Source of the DNA: JACQHJ01 sp038063075
GTDB lineage: Bacteria; Patescibacteriota; Microgenomatia; Levybacterales; UBA12049
Reading direction: 5' to 3'
Assembly (NCBI GenBank): GCA_038063075.1
Contig: JBBTVW010000062.1
Span: forward strand, 1-19,073
DNA: 19,073 nt
The notes below the pieces were generated by a model that saw only the letters and a list, made by a program, of their open reading frames with translations, had not been told where the DNA came from and did no database searches. Of the stretch, positions 1 to 7,001 are shown piece after piece (within the stretch, counting starts at the first letter, position 1; the number at the start of each line of letters is the position of its first letter). Made by a program: the position numbers and the translations under genes.

Positions 1-156
1 CATTTTTTTTGCTTCAATTCCTACGGCGATAATTTTTTTATCTTGCTCGGAAACAGCAACGACAGATGGCTCATTTAACACAATTCCCTCACCTGCTAGA
101 TAGACAAGTGTATTAGCTGTTCCGAGGTCAATACCGATTCGTTTTGACAGTTGCAT
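1..156 (-). CDS. mreB: MreB, rod-shape actin homologue (N-terminal part, cut by window edge)
   Basis: Only the first 52 codons lie in the window; the gene continues past position 1. The translation starts MQLSKRIGIDLGTANTLVY and continues with GIVLNEPSVVA, the signature phosphate-1 loop and following strand of bacterial MreB (DLGTANT at residues 10-16, which contacts the ATP phosphates). MreB forms membrane-associated filaments that guide cell-wall synthesis in elongating cells. The ATG at 154-156 gives the expected short N-terminus. No Shine-Dalgarno is visible. The gene is divergent from the PEGA-domain gene across a 143-bp AT-rich gap. FtsA and DnaK share the actin fold, but the NTLVY and LNEPSVVA blocks are MreB-specific. 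Confidence 0.93.
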   Translation of the reverse strand, partial: MQLSKRIGIDLGTANTLVYLAGEGIVLNEPSVVAVSEQDKKIIAVGIEAKKM

Positions 157-164
157 AGTATCAA

Positions 165-193
165 ATTAGCTTCTGATTCAAATACTATATCAA
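165..193 (-). promoter_or_regulatory. weak candidate mreB promoter
   Basis: On the minus strand a TTGATA box (193-188) is followed after 17 bp by GCTAAT (170-165), ending 9 nt before the mreB ATG. The -10 match is poor, so this is tentative. The rest of 157-263 is AT-rich with no other signal I can support. Confidence 0.25.
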
Positions 194-263
194 AATATAT
201 AATATCTATATCAAATTTAAGTTTTAGCCTTAATATTTAAGATTATAACACCCCTAAAAGAAC

Positions 264-292
264 TTGCAAGAGGGATTATCAAAAGGTATAAT
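264..292 (+). promoter_or_regulatory. promoter of the PEGA gene, predicted leaderless start
   Basis: TTGCAA (264-269), a 17-bp spacer and a perfect TATAAT (287-292). The ATG at 300 lies 8 nt past the end of the -10 box, where transcription would normally begin. The TTG at 264, which opens the longest reading frame, is therefore the -35 element and not a start codon. Confidence 0.7.
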
Positions 293-299
293 CAAAACC

Positions 300-1499
300 A
301 TGAGTAAGCAATTAGCAATTCCACTTTTACTTCTTTTCTTTATGGTCTTAGGTACTATTGGAGTAATTCTCTATGGAATGGGATATAGGTTTAATCTAAA
401 CAAAGGTACACCAGCTGTTTCAGGAACCGGTCTACTAGTTGCTACAAGCGTTCCAGACGGCGCTCAGGTGTTTATTAATAACCATTTAACTACTGCTACT
501 GACAACACAATTAACCTTGAACCTGGTGAATATAATGTCAAAATATTTAAAGATGGATATTTTCCTTGGCAGAAAAAAATTATAGTTAAAAAAGAAGTCG
601 TAAGTAAAGCTGATGCTCTACTTTTACCAAACGCTCCTAAACTTGAGAGCATAACTAATATTGGAGTATCAAATGCAGTTATTGATCCAACAAGATCAAA
701 ACTTGCTTATACAGTTGCATCACAATCTGCTCTTAAAAACGGTATTTATGTCTTAGATATGACCTTAAGGCCAATACTAACTTTGCAAAGTGCTTCAACT
801 CAGATCGCCACAGATACTATTTCAAGGTTTTCACAAAGCACACTTAAGTGGTCACCGGACAGCAAACAAATACTCTCAAGTTTTGATCTTCCAAGATCAG
901 ATTTCTTACTTTTGGCAAATAGCCTAAATACAAACCCACAAGATGTAACAGCAACTCTTTTAAGCGTAAATACAGCTTGGAAAAAACTTAAAGATGATAA
1001 GCAAATAGCTTTTACAAATAGTCTTCCAAGAAAACTAAGGCCAATAGTTTCAGAGTATTTTACTGTACTTGAGTGGTCAGATGATGAAACCAAAGTTTTA
1101 TATACTGCCTCAGTTTCAGCAACTCTTCCAATTATTATTACTCCTCCACTTATTGGAGTTGATTCTGCACCGGAAGAAAGAGAGCTTGAAAAAGGCAAGA
1201 CTTATGTTTATGACATCAAAGAAGATAGGAACTATAAAATACTTGATAGTTTACCAACTAAAGAAGAAGGTTCGCATCTTCCTTTAATGTGGTTTCCTGA
1301 TTCAAAGCATTTAATTTATGTTAATAGTGGAAAAATAGACATTATGGAATATAACGCTGGTAACCAAACAACAATCTATGCAGGTCCTTTTGTAGATAAT
1401 TTTGTCTTCCCATGGCCAGATGCAAGTAAGATTGTAATCTTAACCAATCTTGGAAACCCAGCTAATAATCCTAACCTCTATACAATTAGCCTTAAGTAA
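300..1499 (+). CDS. membrane-anchored PEGA-domain protein with beta-propeller-like C-terminus
   Basis: 399 residues from the chosen ATG. Residues 7-27 form one hydrophobic N-terminal segment, so the protein is probably anchored with the bulk outside the membrane. Residues about 42-110 match a PEGA domain: GTGLLVATSVPDGAQVFINN, then LEPGEYNVKIFKDGYFPW. The rest carries spaced motifs of the type W-S/F-P-D-S-K (LKWSPDSKQIL, LEWSDDETKVLY, LMWFPDSKHLIYV), as in TolB/WD40-like propeller blades. PEGA domains are common in surface proteins; the partner here is unknown. The frame extends upstream to a TTG at 264, but that lies in the promoter and would put charged residues before the membrane segment. 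The stop abuts the convergent gene starting at 1500 with no gap and no terminator hairpin. Confidence 0.85.
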   Translation: MSKQLAIPLLLLFFMVLGTIGVILYGMGYRFNLNKGTPAVSGTGLLVATSVPDGAQVFINNHLTTATDNTINLEPGEYNVKIFKDGYFPWQKKIIVKKEVVSKADALLLPNAPKLESITNIGVSNAVIDPTRSKLAYTVASQSALKNGIYVLDMTLRPILTLQSASTQIATDTISRFSQSTLKWSPDSKQILSSFDLPRSDFLLLANSLNTNPQDVTATLLSVNTAWKKLKDDKQIAFTNSLPRKLRPIVSEYFTVLEWSDDETKVLYTASVSATLPIIITPPLIGVDSAPEERELEKGKTYVYDIKEDRNYKILDSLPTKEEGSHLPLMWFPDSKHLIYVNSGKIDIMEYNAGNQTTIYAGPFVDNFVFPWPDASKIVILTNLGNPANNPNLYTISLK

Positions 1500-2174
1500 T
1501 TACATCCTAACGTATCTTTCTGAATCAAGTAGATAAAGAGTTCTCTGACCATCGCTAGTTGTTGGTGAAGCCATCATTTGTCCTGCTCTCAAATCCATAG
1601 GATCAATACCTAAACCTTCGAATTTAAATATTAAATAGTGTTCAAAAGACCTTAATTCTTCAAGTTGCTTAAGAGTTGGTGGAAACATTTCCCTATATTC
1701 ATAAATCATAATTTTCCTAGGACTATACCCTTTCTCAATTATTCCAACCAATGGCTCAATAAATTCAAGCCTATCAAAACCATATTGCCTCACAGCTGAC
1801 TGAACAGATTCTGATTCCACAACAGCTGTTACGGCTGGAGCAAGAGAAATTTCATTAACAAGACTTAAATCAGCGTTAAAAATTCTTCTAAAGAATGATG
1901 ACTTGGGAACCACAGAATCATATCTAGTTAATCCTGCTCTAACTTTAGCATAATATTGTGGCTCATTAGGATTATCTAAATAATGAAGAAGGCTTGCATC
2001 TTGTAGTACAAATGAGCTCATTCTAGGCCTCCATGCATTTGGAATTTCACCTACGAGAAGATCACGTAAATCAGATACTAAGTCTTGCCTAGTAGCTGTT
2101 TTACTAAATAAAACATCTGGCTTAACACCTTTTCCTCTTACAATTTCAACACTTGGACCAATAAATTCACTCAT
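1500..2174 (-). CDS. unknown soluble protein downstream of sortase
   Basis: 224 residues, ATG at 2174, TAA at 1500-1502. I do not recognise a family. No signal peptide, membrane span, metal-binding motif or nucleotide-binding loop is visible. The sequence is mixed alpha/beta in character, with stretches such as RLEFIEPLVGIIEKGYS and KIMIYEYREMFPP, and a C-terminal LYLLDSERYVRM. The gene lies 22 nt after the sortase stop on the same strand, so it is likely co-transcribed with it and could act with it, but nothing in the sequence proves this. There is no Shine-Dalgarno upstream of the ATG. Its 3' end abuts the PEGA gene tail to tail. Confidence 0.7.
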   Translation of the reverse strand: MSEFIGPSVEIVRGKGVKPDVLFSKTATRQDLVSDLRDLLVGEIPNAWRPRMSSFVLQDASLLHYLDNPNEPQYYAKVRAGLTRYDSVVPKSSFFRRIFNADLSLVNEISLAPAVTAVVESESVQSAVRQYGFDRLEFIEPLVGIIEKGYSPRKIMIYEYREMFPPTLKQLEELRSFEHYLIFKFEGLGIDPMDLRAGQMMASPTTSDGQRTLYLLDSERYVRM

Positions 2175-2196
2175 ATAAAAATATTTAAGTTATTTT

Positions 2197-2919
2197 TTAC
2201 TTTGGTTTTGCAAAAACAAGTAATCTTTGCCAGGTTGTTCCAGGAGGCCAACATGTTTGAAGAACAAGTGTTTCTTCGTCTAAATTTTGAGCATCAACTA
2301 TATGCGAAACATCATCAGGATTGACCACTTTTGATCCATTAACTATATATTCGTATCGCTTATTTTGATAAAAAATGACTATCTCATCACCTGGCTGAAG
2401 ATCTTTTAAGAGGTAAAATATGGCATTATATCTTCCTGCATTCCAAAAACTATCTGTTGAGTGTGAAAAAAGGTAAATATTACCCATCATTCCAGGGAAA
2501 ACTGTGCCTTGCGCATGAGCAACACCTTTCATAAGAATTGGCAGAAAAGCTTCTTGATTGCTAGGATCTATGTTCTCAAAGATCTTTGCTGAGGCTCCTA
2601 TTTTAGGAATAACTATGCCAAATTCCGTATCTTTAGGCACTAATATCTGTTCTTTAGCTCCAAGGAGAACTTGGGCAAAGCTATCTACTCCACTTGAAGC
2701 AATTGGCTTAGTTTCAATTTGCTTATTCTCAACTTTATTTGGCAGACTAGATTGATCACTGATAACATAAGTAACTCCCCTAGCCTGTACTATACGGTAA
2801 CTTACTTCGTAGTAAAGCGCTGGTCCAAATGTAGCTAAAGTAACAAAAAGAGCAAATAGAACTAGAAAGTTACCTATTGTTCTTAAGATTAAAAATTTAA
2901 TAATATCTTTTTTATTCAT
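2197..2919 (-). CDS. sortase, class D/E-like transpeptidase
   Basis: 240 residues. Residues about 13-36 form an N-terminal membrane anchor, followed by a linker and a sortase domain from about residue 100 (FGIVIPKIGASAKI). The catalytic set is visible: His153 in LFSHSTD, Cys223 in LQTCWPPGT and Arg232 in WQRLLVFA. The TCxPxGT block resembles class D/E housekeeping-type sortases. Sortases cleave a C-terminal sorting signal and join the protein to an envelope amine or to another protein. No LPxTG-like substrate is encoded in this window. The ATG overlaps the TGA of a short upstream frame (2916-2918), which suggests translational coupling. The unknown gene at 1500-2174 follows after 22 nt. Confidence 0.9.
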   Translation of the reverse strand: MNKKDIIKFLILRTIGNFLVLFALFVTLATFGPALYYEVSYRIVQARGVTYVISDQSSLPNKVENKQIETKPIASSGVDSFAQVLLGAKEQILVPKDTEFGIVIPKIGASAKIFENIDPSNQEAFLPILMKGVAHAQGTVFPGMMGNIYLFSHSTDSFWNAGRYNAIFYLLKDLQPGDEIVIFYQNKRYEYIVNGSKVVNPDDVSHIVDAQNLDEETLVLQTCWPPGTTWQRLLVFAKPK

Positions 2920-2977
2920 AAGCTTATGCTACTTTTGTAAGTAAAATCTCCATCTTCATCTAAATTTAAGTTTACCA

Positions 2978-3025
2978 CTAATGGGCTAACGAGTTAAGAG
3001 TATCAGTTTTCACATATTCAGCCAT
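2978..3025 (-). pseudogene. possible small or frameshifted leader ORF before the sortase
   Basis: An ATG at 3025 opens a 15-codon frame (MAEYVKTDTLNSLAH, then TAG). In the -1 frame the same DNA continues as coding-like sequence (LVSPLVVNLNLDEDGDFTY and a further six residues) ending at a TGA that overlaps the sortase ATG. Joined, the two pieces would form a coherent acidic protein of about 36 residues exactly filling the gap between promoter and sortase. This could be a broken small gene, a sequencing indel, a frameshift-controlled leader peptide, or chance. I can support the promoter and the geometry; the coding status is uncertain. Confidence 0.35.
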
Positions 3026-3033
3026 AAGAAGGA

Positions 3034-3062
3034 ATTATAGCTTAAATTTAGCTTTAAATCAA
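3034..3062 (-). promoter_or_regulatory. promoter of the sortase unit
   Basis: On the minus strand TTGATT (3062-3057), a 17-bp spacer and a perfect TATAAT (3039-3034). The leader-ORF ATG at 3025 begins 9 nt after the -10 box. The spacer contains a near-direct repeat (TTTAAAGCTA and TTTAAGCTA), a possible operator. Confidence 0.55.
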
Positions 3063-3123
3063 ACTATAGGTTGATAAATAGAGGCTTTGCATTCTGAATA
3101 TTCTATGATTTTAAAATTAATTA

Positions 3124-3132
3124 TGATATATT
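3124..3132 (+). promoter_or_regulatory. extended -10 promoter of the metallopeptidase gene
   Basis: TGaTATATT (3124-3132) is an extended -10 element ending 7 nt before the GTG start at 3139. No good -35 box is seen, which is usual for extended -10 promoters. It predicts a leaderless transcript. Confidence 0.45.
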
Positions 3133-3138
3133 GCGTCA

Positions 3139-3594
3139 GTGAAAGAGGCTAACATTAGATTATTAAGAACACCAATCTTTTCAGACATTCCTATTCATGA
3201 TCAAAGGAGATTAGGCAGTCAAAGTCCTGAGGAACTAATACAAAGATTTAGGCAATTTCCACTTAATAAAGGTTTTATTGATTGGGCTTTTGAACATGAG
3301 TTAATGATCGTTTACAGCAACATAGATGGTAAAGGATATTATCTACCTCAAATAAGAGAAATAATTGTAAACAATAAGCTAACAAGAGAAGAAATTAATT
3401 TGACCATCGCTCATGAATTGCTTCATGCTGCATTACCAGGAATAAATCCAAATAAAGATCAACCAGAATTAGAACTTGCCTTAGACGAAATTGCTCAAGA
3501 ATATAGCAATGATGAAGATTTCATGAGATATGTAATGCTAAAAATACCTTCTGCTAATACCTATAATAGACCACAAACAAACCTAAAACCTTAA
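3139..3594 (+). CDS. small putative zinc metallopeptidase (HExxH)
   Basis: 151 residues with a GTG start; the frame has no earlier ATG, and the next internal ATG would remove a third of the protein. HELLHAALPG at residues 92-101 gives a HExxH zinc site, and DEIAQEY about 20 residues later supplies a plausible third ligand (Glu117). This is the gluzincin layout seen in ImmA/IrrE-like (COG2856-type) proteins. No signal peptide or membrane segment is visible, so it is likely cytoplasmic. It lacks a fused HTH domain, and the adjacent genes are on the other strand, so a paired repressor is not obvious. Substrate unknown. It is convergent with the tRNA-Arg gene. Confidence 0.75.
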   Translation: MKEANIRLLRTPIFSDIPIHDQRRLGSQSPEELIQRFRQFPLNKGFIDWAFEHELMIVYSNIDGKGYYLPQIREIIVNNKLTREEINLTIAHELLHAALPGINPNKDQPELELALDEIAQEYSNDEDFMRYVMLKIPSANTYNRPQTNLKP

Positions 3595-3610
3595 ATTTAG
3601 AAGCATTGTG

Positions 3611-3682
3611 TACCCTCGAGGGGAATTGAACCTCTATCGACCGCTTAGGACGCGGCTGCTCTATCCGTTGAGCTACGAGGGT
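3611..3682 (-). tRNA. tRNA-Arg (anticodon CCU)
   Basis: 72 nt folding as a cloverleaf: acceptor ACCCTCG pairs with CGAGGGT, D stem GCTC/GAGC, anticodon stem GCCGC/GCGGT with loop GTCCTAA (anticodon CCU, reading AGG), T loop TTCAATT, discriminator A. The T stem AGAGG/CCCCT has one A-C mismatch, and the variable loop is only 4 nt (CGAT), both slightly unusual. The 3' CCA is not encoded (CAC follows the discriminator). It lies 26 nt downstream of the HTH gene on the same strand. A TATAAT at 3690-3685 lies only a few nt upstream, too close for a normal start, so read-through from the HTH gene is possible. Confidence 0.93.
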
Positions 3683-3708
3683 AAATTATAAAAACAAGTT
3701 TATCTCAA

Positions 3709-4347
3709 TTAATCAATGGATGCAATAGCTTGAAAAACCATTTTATTAATTGCTTTTATACGCTTTAATAAGGATCCACCCTTTGAAACCCTAACCCTAC
3801 ACATACCGTACTCTAATTTTCCTTTTTTCTTTCCTTTTAAAATATATACATTTAAAAAATTTTCTTTTGGAATATCAACTACTTTAGACCAAAAATCCAG
3901 ACATTTATCTTTATCCATATCTTCAAATATTCTAATACTCACACTTATTCTTTCTTTTGTTATTTGAAAGTTATTAATTAGTATTTTTAAGAACAAATTA
4001 ATTAAATCTGGATCACTATTAGATATAATAAAGTCTTTCTTGTTACCCTCTCCCCAATACAAAGCTGAGGCAAATAAAATTCTCTCTTTGTCAGATAGTT
4101 TTTTAACAAATATTTTAGCGTCCTCAATAGCACTTTTCTCCTGAATTATTTTTCTATATCTACTACCTGCTCTTTTACTTTTCCATAAATCAATAAACTC
4201 TGGAAGAATTTTAACGCCTACTGAATGATAAAAAACAGTTGTGCGAGGTATTTGTAATTTATTACTTATTTCGGGAATACTATTACCATTAGATCTCATC
4301 TTTTTAATTTTTAATATCTGATCTTTTGATAGCTTGTGCTTGGGCAT
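3709..4347 (-). CDS. HTH protein with YWGEG/NSDP (LAGLIDADG-like) domain
   Basis: 212 residues. Residues 6-40 form a homeodomain-like helix-turn-helix (LSKDQILKIKKMRSNGNSIP, then EISNKLQIPRTTVFYH). Residues 85-205 carry ALYWGEGNKK and IISNSDPDLINLFLKIL followed by basic strands, a pattern I know from uncharacterised proteins frequent in CPR bacteria and some actinobacteria. The second half resembles a single LAGLIDADG-type fold, so DNA binding is likely; nuclease activity cannot be inferred. It may be a free-standing homing-endonuclease derivative turned regulator. It sits directly upstream of a tRNA gene, a common landing site for mobile elements, but I see no attachment repeats. It has a consensus promoter with a repeated 8-mer inside it, suggesting autoregulation. 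Confidence 0.8.
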   Translation of the reverse strand: MPKHKLSKDQILKIKKMRSNGNSIPEISNKLQIPRTTVFYHSVGVKILPEFIDLWKSKRAGSRYRKIIQEKSAIEDAKIFVKKLSDKERILFASALYWGEGNKKDFIISNSDPDLINLFLKILINNFQITKERISVSIRIFEDMDKDKCLDFWSKVVDIPKENFLNVYILKGKKKGKLEYGMCRVRVSKGGSLLKRIKAINKMVFQAIASID

Positions 4348-4353
4348 AAAATA

Positions 4354-4382
4354 ATAATAATCAACTGATAATCAATTGTCAA
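4354..4382 (-). promoter_or_regulatory. consensus promoter with built-in direct repeat, HTH gene
   Basis: On the minus strand a perfect TTGACA (4382-4377), 17-bp spacer and TATTAT (4359-4354); the ATG A is 7 nt further, at 4347. Two perfect TTGATTAT copies, 11 bp apart start to start (4375-4368 and 4364-4357), lie between and into these boxes, one helical turn apart. This is where a repressor dimer could block RNA polymerase. Confidence 0.7.
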
Positions 4383-4459
4383 TCTAGTATTCATTATCTT
4401 TATCTTACTTAATCAGTATATGTTTTATCTGATTTAATAACGCTCTCCTAAAATACCTA

Positions 4460-4488
4460 TTGAAAATTTCAACCTAACATGCGATTAT
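4460..4488 (+). promoter_or_regulatory. promoter of the dsbA-VKOR operon
   Basis: TTGAAA (4460-4465), 17-bp spacer, extended -10 TGc-GATTAT (hexamer 4483-4488). The ATG A at 4495 is 7 nt past the -10 box, predicting a leaderless mRNA. It is divergent from the HTH gene promoter about 80 bp away. Confidence 0.65.
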
Positions 4489-4494
4489 TACTAA

Positions 4495-5238
4495 ATGGAA
4501 AACCCACAAAAACTAACTAAAGAACAAAAAAGAGAACTTAGAAAACAAGAATGGCAAGAAAAAGCTCAAGAAGAAGTAAAAAAAGAACAATATAAAAAGG
4601 TTGCAATCTGGGTTGGAGTTGCATTAGCAATAATACTAGGTATTTTTGGTCTTGCAATGCTAGTTAACTCCTCTTCTAATTCAACGACAAGTAGCCTTAA
4701 AGTACCAGTATTAAATGATAAAGATCTTTATACAAAAGGAGATAAAAAGGCAAAAGTTACTTTAACTGAATATGGAGATTTTCAATGTCCAGCTTGTGCA
4801 TCTTACCACCCAATTGTTAAAGCAATAATTGAAGAATACAAAGATAAAATACTCTTTATTTATAGAGATTTCCCATTAATTAATGCTCATAAGTACGCTC
4901 ATTTATCATCAAGAGCAGCTTTTGCAGCTAATAAACAAAATAAATATTGGGAAATGTATGATCTTTTATACCAAAACCAGAATAGTTGGGCAAAAAGCAC
5001 AAAGGCAGAAGATTTATTTGTAGATTATGCTAAAGAATTAGGCTTAGATATTGATAAATTTAGCGCAGATTTAAATTCAAGCGAAGCTAAAACATTTGTA
5101 GATGAGTCATTAGCTACAGCTACTGGACTGGGCATTAATTCAACACCAAGCTTTTTTATTAATGGGGTAAAAATAGATAGTCCAAGTAGTTTTGATGAGT
5201 TTAAAGAAATAATTGACAATGAACTTAACAAAAAATAA
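4495..5238 (+). CDS. DsbA/BdbD-like membrane-anchored thiol oxidase
   Basis: 247 residues. A highly charged cytoplasmic N-terminus (1-35, Lys/Glu-rich) is followed by one membrane span (36-58), a Ser/Asn-rich linker and a thioredoxin-fold domain (about 70-247). The active site CPAC is at residues 98-101 (YGDFQCPACASYHP), and the cis-proline motif is at 217-218 (INSTPSFFING). This matches the Thioredoxin_4/DsbA-like family (BdbD, and proteins paired with VKOR). It would introduce disulfides into secreted proteins and be reoxidised by the VKOR encoded next, whose start overlaps this gene's end by 20 nt. The ATG at 4495 fits both the promoter spacing and the protein start. Confidence 0.92.
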   Translation: MENPQKLTKEQKRELRKQEWQEKAQEEVKKEQYKKVAIWVGVALAIILGIFGLAMLVNSSSNSTTSSLKVPVLNDKDLYTKGDKKAKVTLTEYGDFQCPACASYHPIVKAIIEEYKDKILFIYRDFPLINAHKYAHLSSRAAFAANKQNKYWEMYDLLYQNQNSWAKSTKAEDLFVDYAKELGLDIDKFSADLNSSEAKTFVDESLATATGLGINSTPSFFINGVKIDSPSSFDEFKEIIDNELNKK

Positions 5239-5659
5239 ACTTTTTATCTACTCTGCCATTTTAGCCTTTTTGGGATTTTTAGATGCGGCCTATTTAACAA
5301 TAGTTCACTACAAACAAATTATTCCTCCATGTACTGTTGGAAGCTGCGAAACAGTCTTAACCAGTGAATACGCATCATTTTTTGGTATACCGATAGCTTT
5401 ATTTGGAAGCTTATTTTACTTATCAGTAATTATTATTTCCCTACTAATTGTTACAAACAATAAAAAAGAGTTTGTTAAATTATTCTATCTTTTAGTATCT
5501 GTTGGTTTTGGATTCTCATTATTCCTTATGTATGTTCAAGGAGTAATTCTTAATTCTTTCTGTCAGTATTGCCTACTCTCTTTTACAACCTCTACTGGAA
5601 TTTTTATTCTAGCTCTTCTACAAATTAGAAATAGTAAGATAAAGCCATTGACTAAATAA
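5219..5659 (+). CDS. VKOR-family disulfide oxidoreductase (DsbB analogue)
   Basis: 146 residues, integral membrane, with hydrophobic segments at about 9-30, 54-79, 87-112 and 116-136. All VKOR cysteines are present: the loop pair Cys38 and Cys43 (PPCTVGSCETVL) and the quinone-proximal pair Cys115-x-x-Cys118 (FCQYC). The protein passes electrons from the DsbA-like partner to a membrane quinone or other acceptor. I chose the ATG at 5219, which overlaps the dsbA-like gene by 20 nt; a TTG at 5213 is possible but adds only two residues. No convincing Shine-Dalgarno is seen, so translational coupling is likely. The gene's last codons contain the -35 box of the next gene. Confidence 0.92.
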   Translation: MNLTKNKLFIYSAILAFLGFLDAAYLTIVHYKQIIPPCTVGSCETVLTSEYASFFGIPIALFGSLFYLSVIIISLLIVTNNKKEFVKLFYLLVSVGFGFSLFLMYVQGVILNSFCQYCLLSFTTSTGIFILALLQIRNSKIKPLTK

Positions 5660-5698
5660 AAATATCTTTTATAATCTTATCTCCTGCCTCAATAAATT
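5648..5698 (+). promoter_or_regulatory. promoter and short leader of unknown paralogue A
   Basis: TTGACT (5648-5653), 16-bp spacer, TATAAT (5670-5675), then a leader containing TCCTGCCTCAA (5682-5692) before the ATG at 5699. The end of the -10 lies 24 nt from the ATG, so the transcript has a leader of about 17 nt. The next gene's promoter repeats the whole arrangement. Confidence 0.65.
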
Positions 5699-6937
5699 AT
5701 GCCAGTTACAAGATCAGAAAGACCGCAACAATTAGGCTTATGGGAGGAACAACAAAGAAGAGATCAAACCTTTGGTAGAGCTAAGAGATTTGTAGCTAGA
5801 TATTACGACGTACATCCCTTTGAAACAACTCATCCAAGAGTGCAAAGAACGCTTGAATCACTTACAACTGGATTTAATAGTGACGTTCTAATTGGCATAG
5901 ATGGTCCACTTGATGGCAGAAATGACATTGATTTATCAGAAGGTATTTTAATAATGACCAGGCAACCAGTACAAAAAGATGCAAGTAGCCTGCGAGAAGA
6001 AGCAAGAACTATTTCGCAAAATGCCTATACGCAAGAGGATATAGCTGAAATATTAGAGATCTATCTTGCATTTTGCGATACACCAAGAGATAAATCTACG
6101 CCTGATTTATTCAACTACTCAAGATTATTACATCATTTAGGTCAAAATCCTGACTCTTTCTTTCATCTACCAGTTCGAAGAGGAGCTAAAATGTCAAGAA
6201 TACTAAATCTTTCCTTCTATGAAGAACTTGCAATGCTTTCTGGACCAGAAAGAACACCAATTATTGCTGGTTATCTAAGAAATGACTATGAAAAACTAGA
6301 TCTAGCATTTGCTAAAGAAGGCTTAGGAATACTTAGAAGAAACCAGGGTTCAGCTCCAGATATTGATATTTCGTATTTAAGCAATCGGGATTTAAAAAGA
6401 TATTGGCAATTTGTACAAGCATTAGATAAACAAAGAAAAAAACTTAAATTAACTAACGCTGAAATAGCATTACTTGCAAAACCTTTTGTAGTAGCGGCAA
6501 CAATGCAAGGAATTGATACTGATTTAAGATTTGAAGATGATTTTGTCTTTGACGAAGATTTTCCTGGAGAAGTTAAGAAAACAAAGCCTGATATGCATAT
6601 GAGAGATATGTTTGGAGATCCAATAGTTGTTAGATTAATACAAGAATCAGGGGATTTTAGAAGATTTTTTGCAGAAACTATTACTTTTGACTTTTATCAT
6701 GGAATTAGATATTACTTTAGAAATTACTTAGATAATGTTCCAGAACAAGTTTTAGATCAAGTAATAGAAGAAGTTGCAGCCAGGGCAAAAGTTTTATTAA
6801 AAGATGATTCCGAAGAAATGTTAAAACTAAGAGATCAAGAAGAAGGAGAAAGAGGAGATAAATTAAAAACTGCGTTAGGAGCTAAAACTCAGGCAGAAAT
6901 TGATTTTGAAAAAAGTAGGAAAAGTAGAAGAAGATAA
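5699..6937 (+). CDS. unknown soluble protein, tandem paralogue A
   Basis: 412 residues; I recognise no family. No signal peptide or membrane span is visible; it is largely helical with a strongly charged C-terminal tail (about 370-412, rich in Glu, Lys and Arg). It is collinear with the next gene product: IDGP (67-70) against LDGP (62-65), SFYEEL (172-177) against AFWEEL (161-166), DLRF at 275-278 in both, and SGDFRRFFAE (317-326) against SEESRRAFGE (312-321). The two are probably diverged duplicates. The promoter and leader are also duplicated, so the genes are likely co-regulated though separately transcribed. The preceding DsbA-VKOR operon is probably unrelated in function. Confidence 0.8.
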   Translation: MPVTRSERPQQLGLWEEQQRRDQTFGRAKRFVARYYDVHPFETTHPRVQRTLESLTTGFNSDVLIGIDGPLDGRNDIDLSEGILIMTRQPVQKDASSLREEARTISQNAYTQEDIAEILEIYLAFCDTPRDKSTPDLFNYSRLLHHLGQNPDSFFHLPVRRGAKMSRILNLSFYEELAMLSGPERTPIIAGYLRNDYEKLDLAFAKEGLGILRRNQGSAPDIDISYLSNRDLKRYWQFVQALDKQRKKLKLTNAEIALLAKPFVVAATMQGIDTDLRFEDDFVFDEDFPGEVKKTKPDMHMRDMFGDPIVVRLIQESGDFRRFFAETITFDFYHGIRYYFRNYLDNVPEQVLDQVIEEVAARAKVLLKDDSEEMLKLRDQEEGERGDKLKTALGAKTQAEIDFEKSRKSRRR

Positions 6938-6949
6938 CTGTTTTACCTA

Positions 6950-7001
6950 TTGACTTAAAATCTAATTAATTTTAAAATCTCTTAATTCCTGCCTCAAACA
7001 T
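6950..7001 (+). promoter_or_regulatory. promoter and short leader of unknown paralogue B
   Basis: TTGACT (6950-6955), 17-bp spacer, TAAAAT (6973-6978) and a leader with TCCTGCCTCAA (6987-6997) before the ATG at 7002. The distance from -10 to ATG is 24 nt, identical to paralogue A. The shared leader motif is not a Shine-Dalgarno sequence; it could be a protein or RNA binding site. Confidence 0.65.

Noticed and set aside
264..299. Upstream extension of the PEGA gene from TTG at 264
   Set aside because: The TTG and the following codons coincide with a TTGCAA/TATAAT promoter with 17-bp spacing, and the ATG at 300 directly precedes the membrane anchor.
800..1287. Antisense and alternate-frame ORFs within the PEGA gene
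   Set aside because: They lack promoters and family signals and are covered by a well-supported coding frame.
3605..4382. Integrated element at the tRNA-Arg gene
   Set aside because: There is no integrase, no duplicated tRNA 3' end and no flanking repeat; only the adjacency of the HTH gene hints at mobility.
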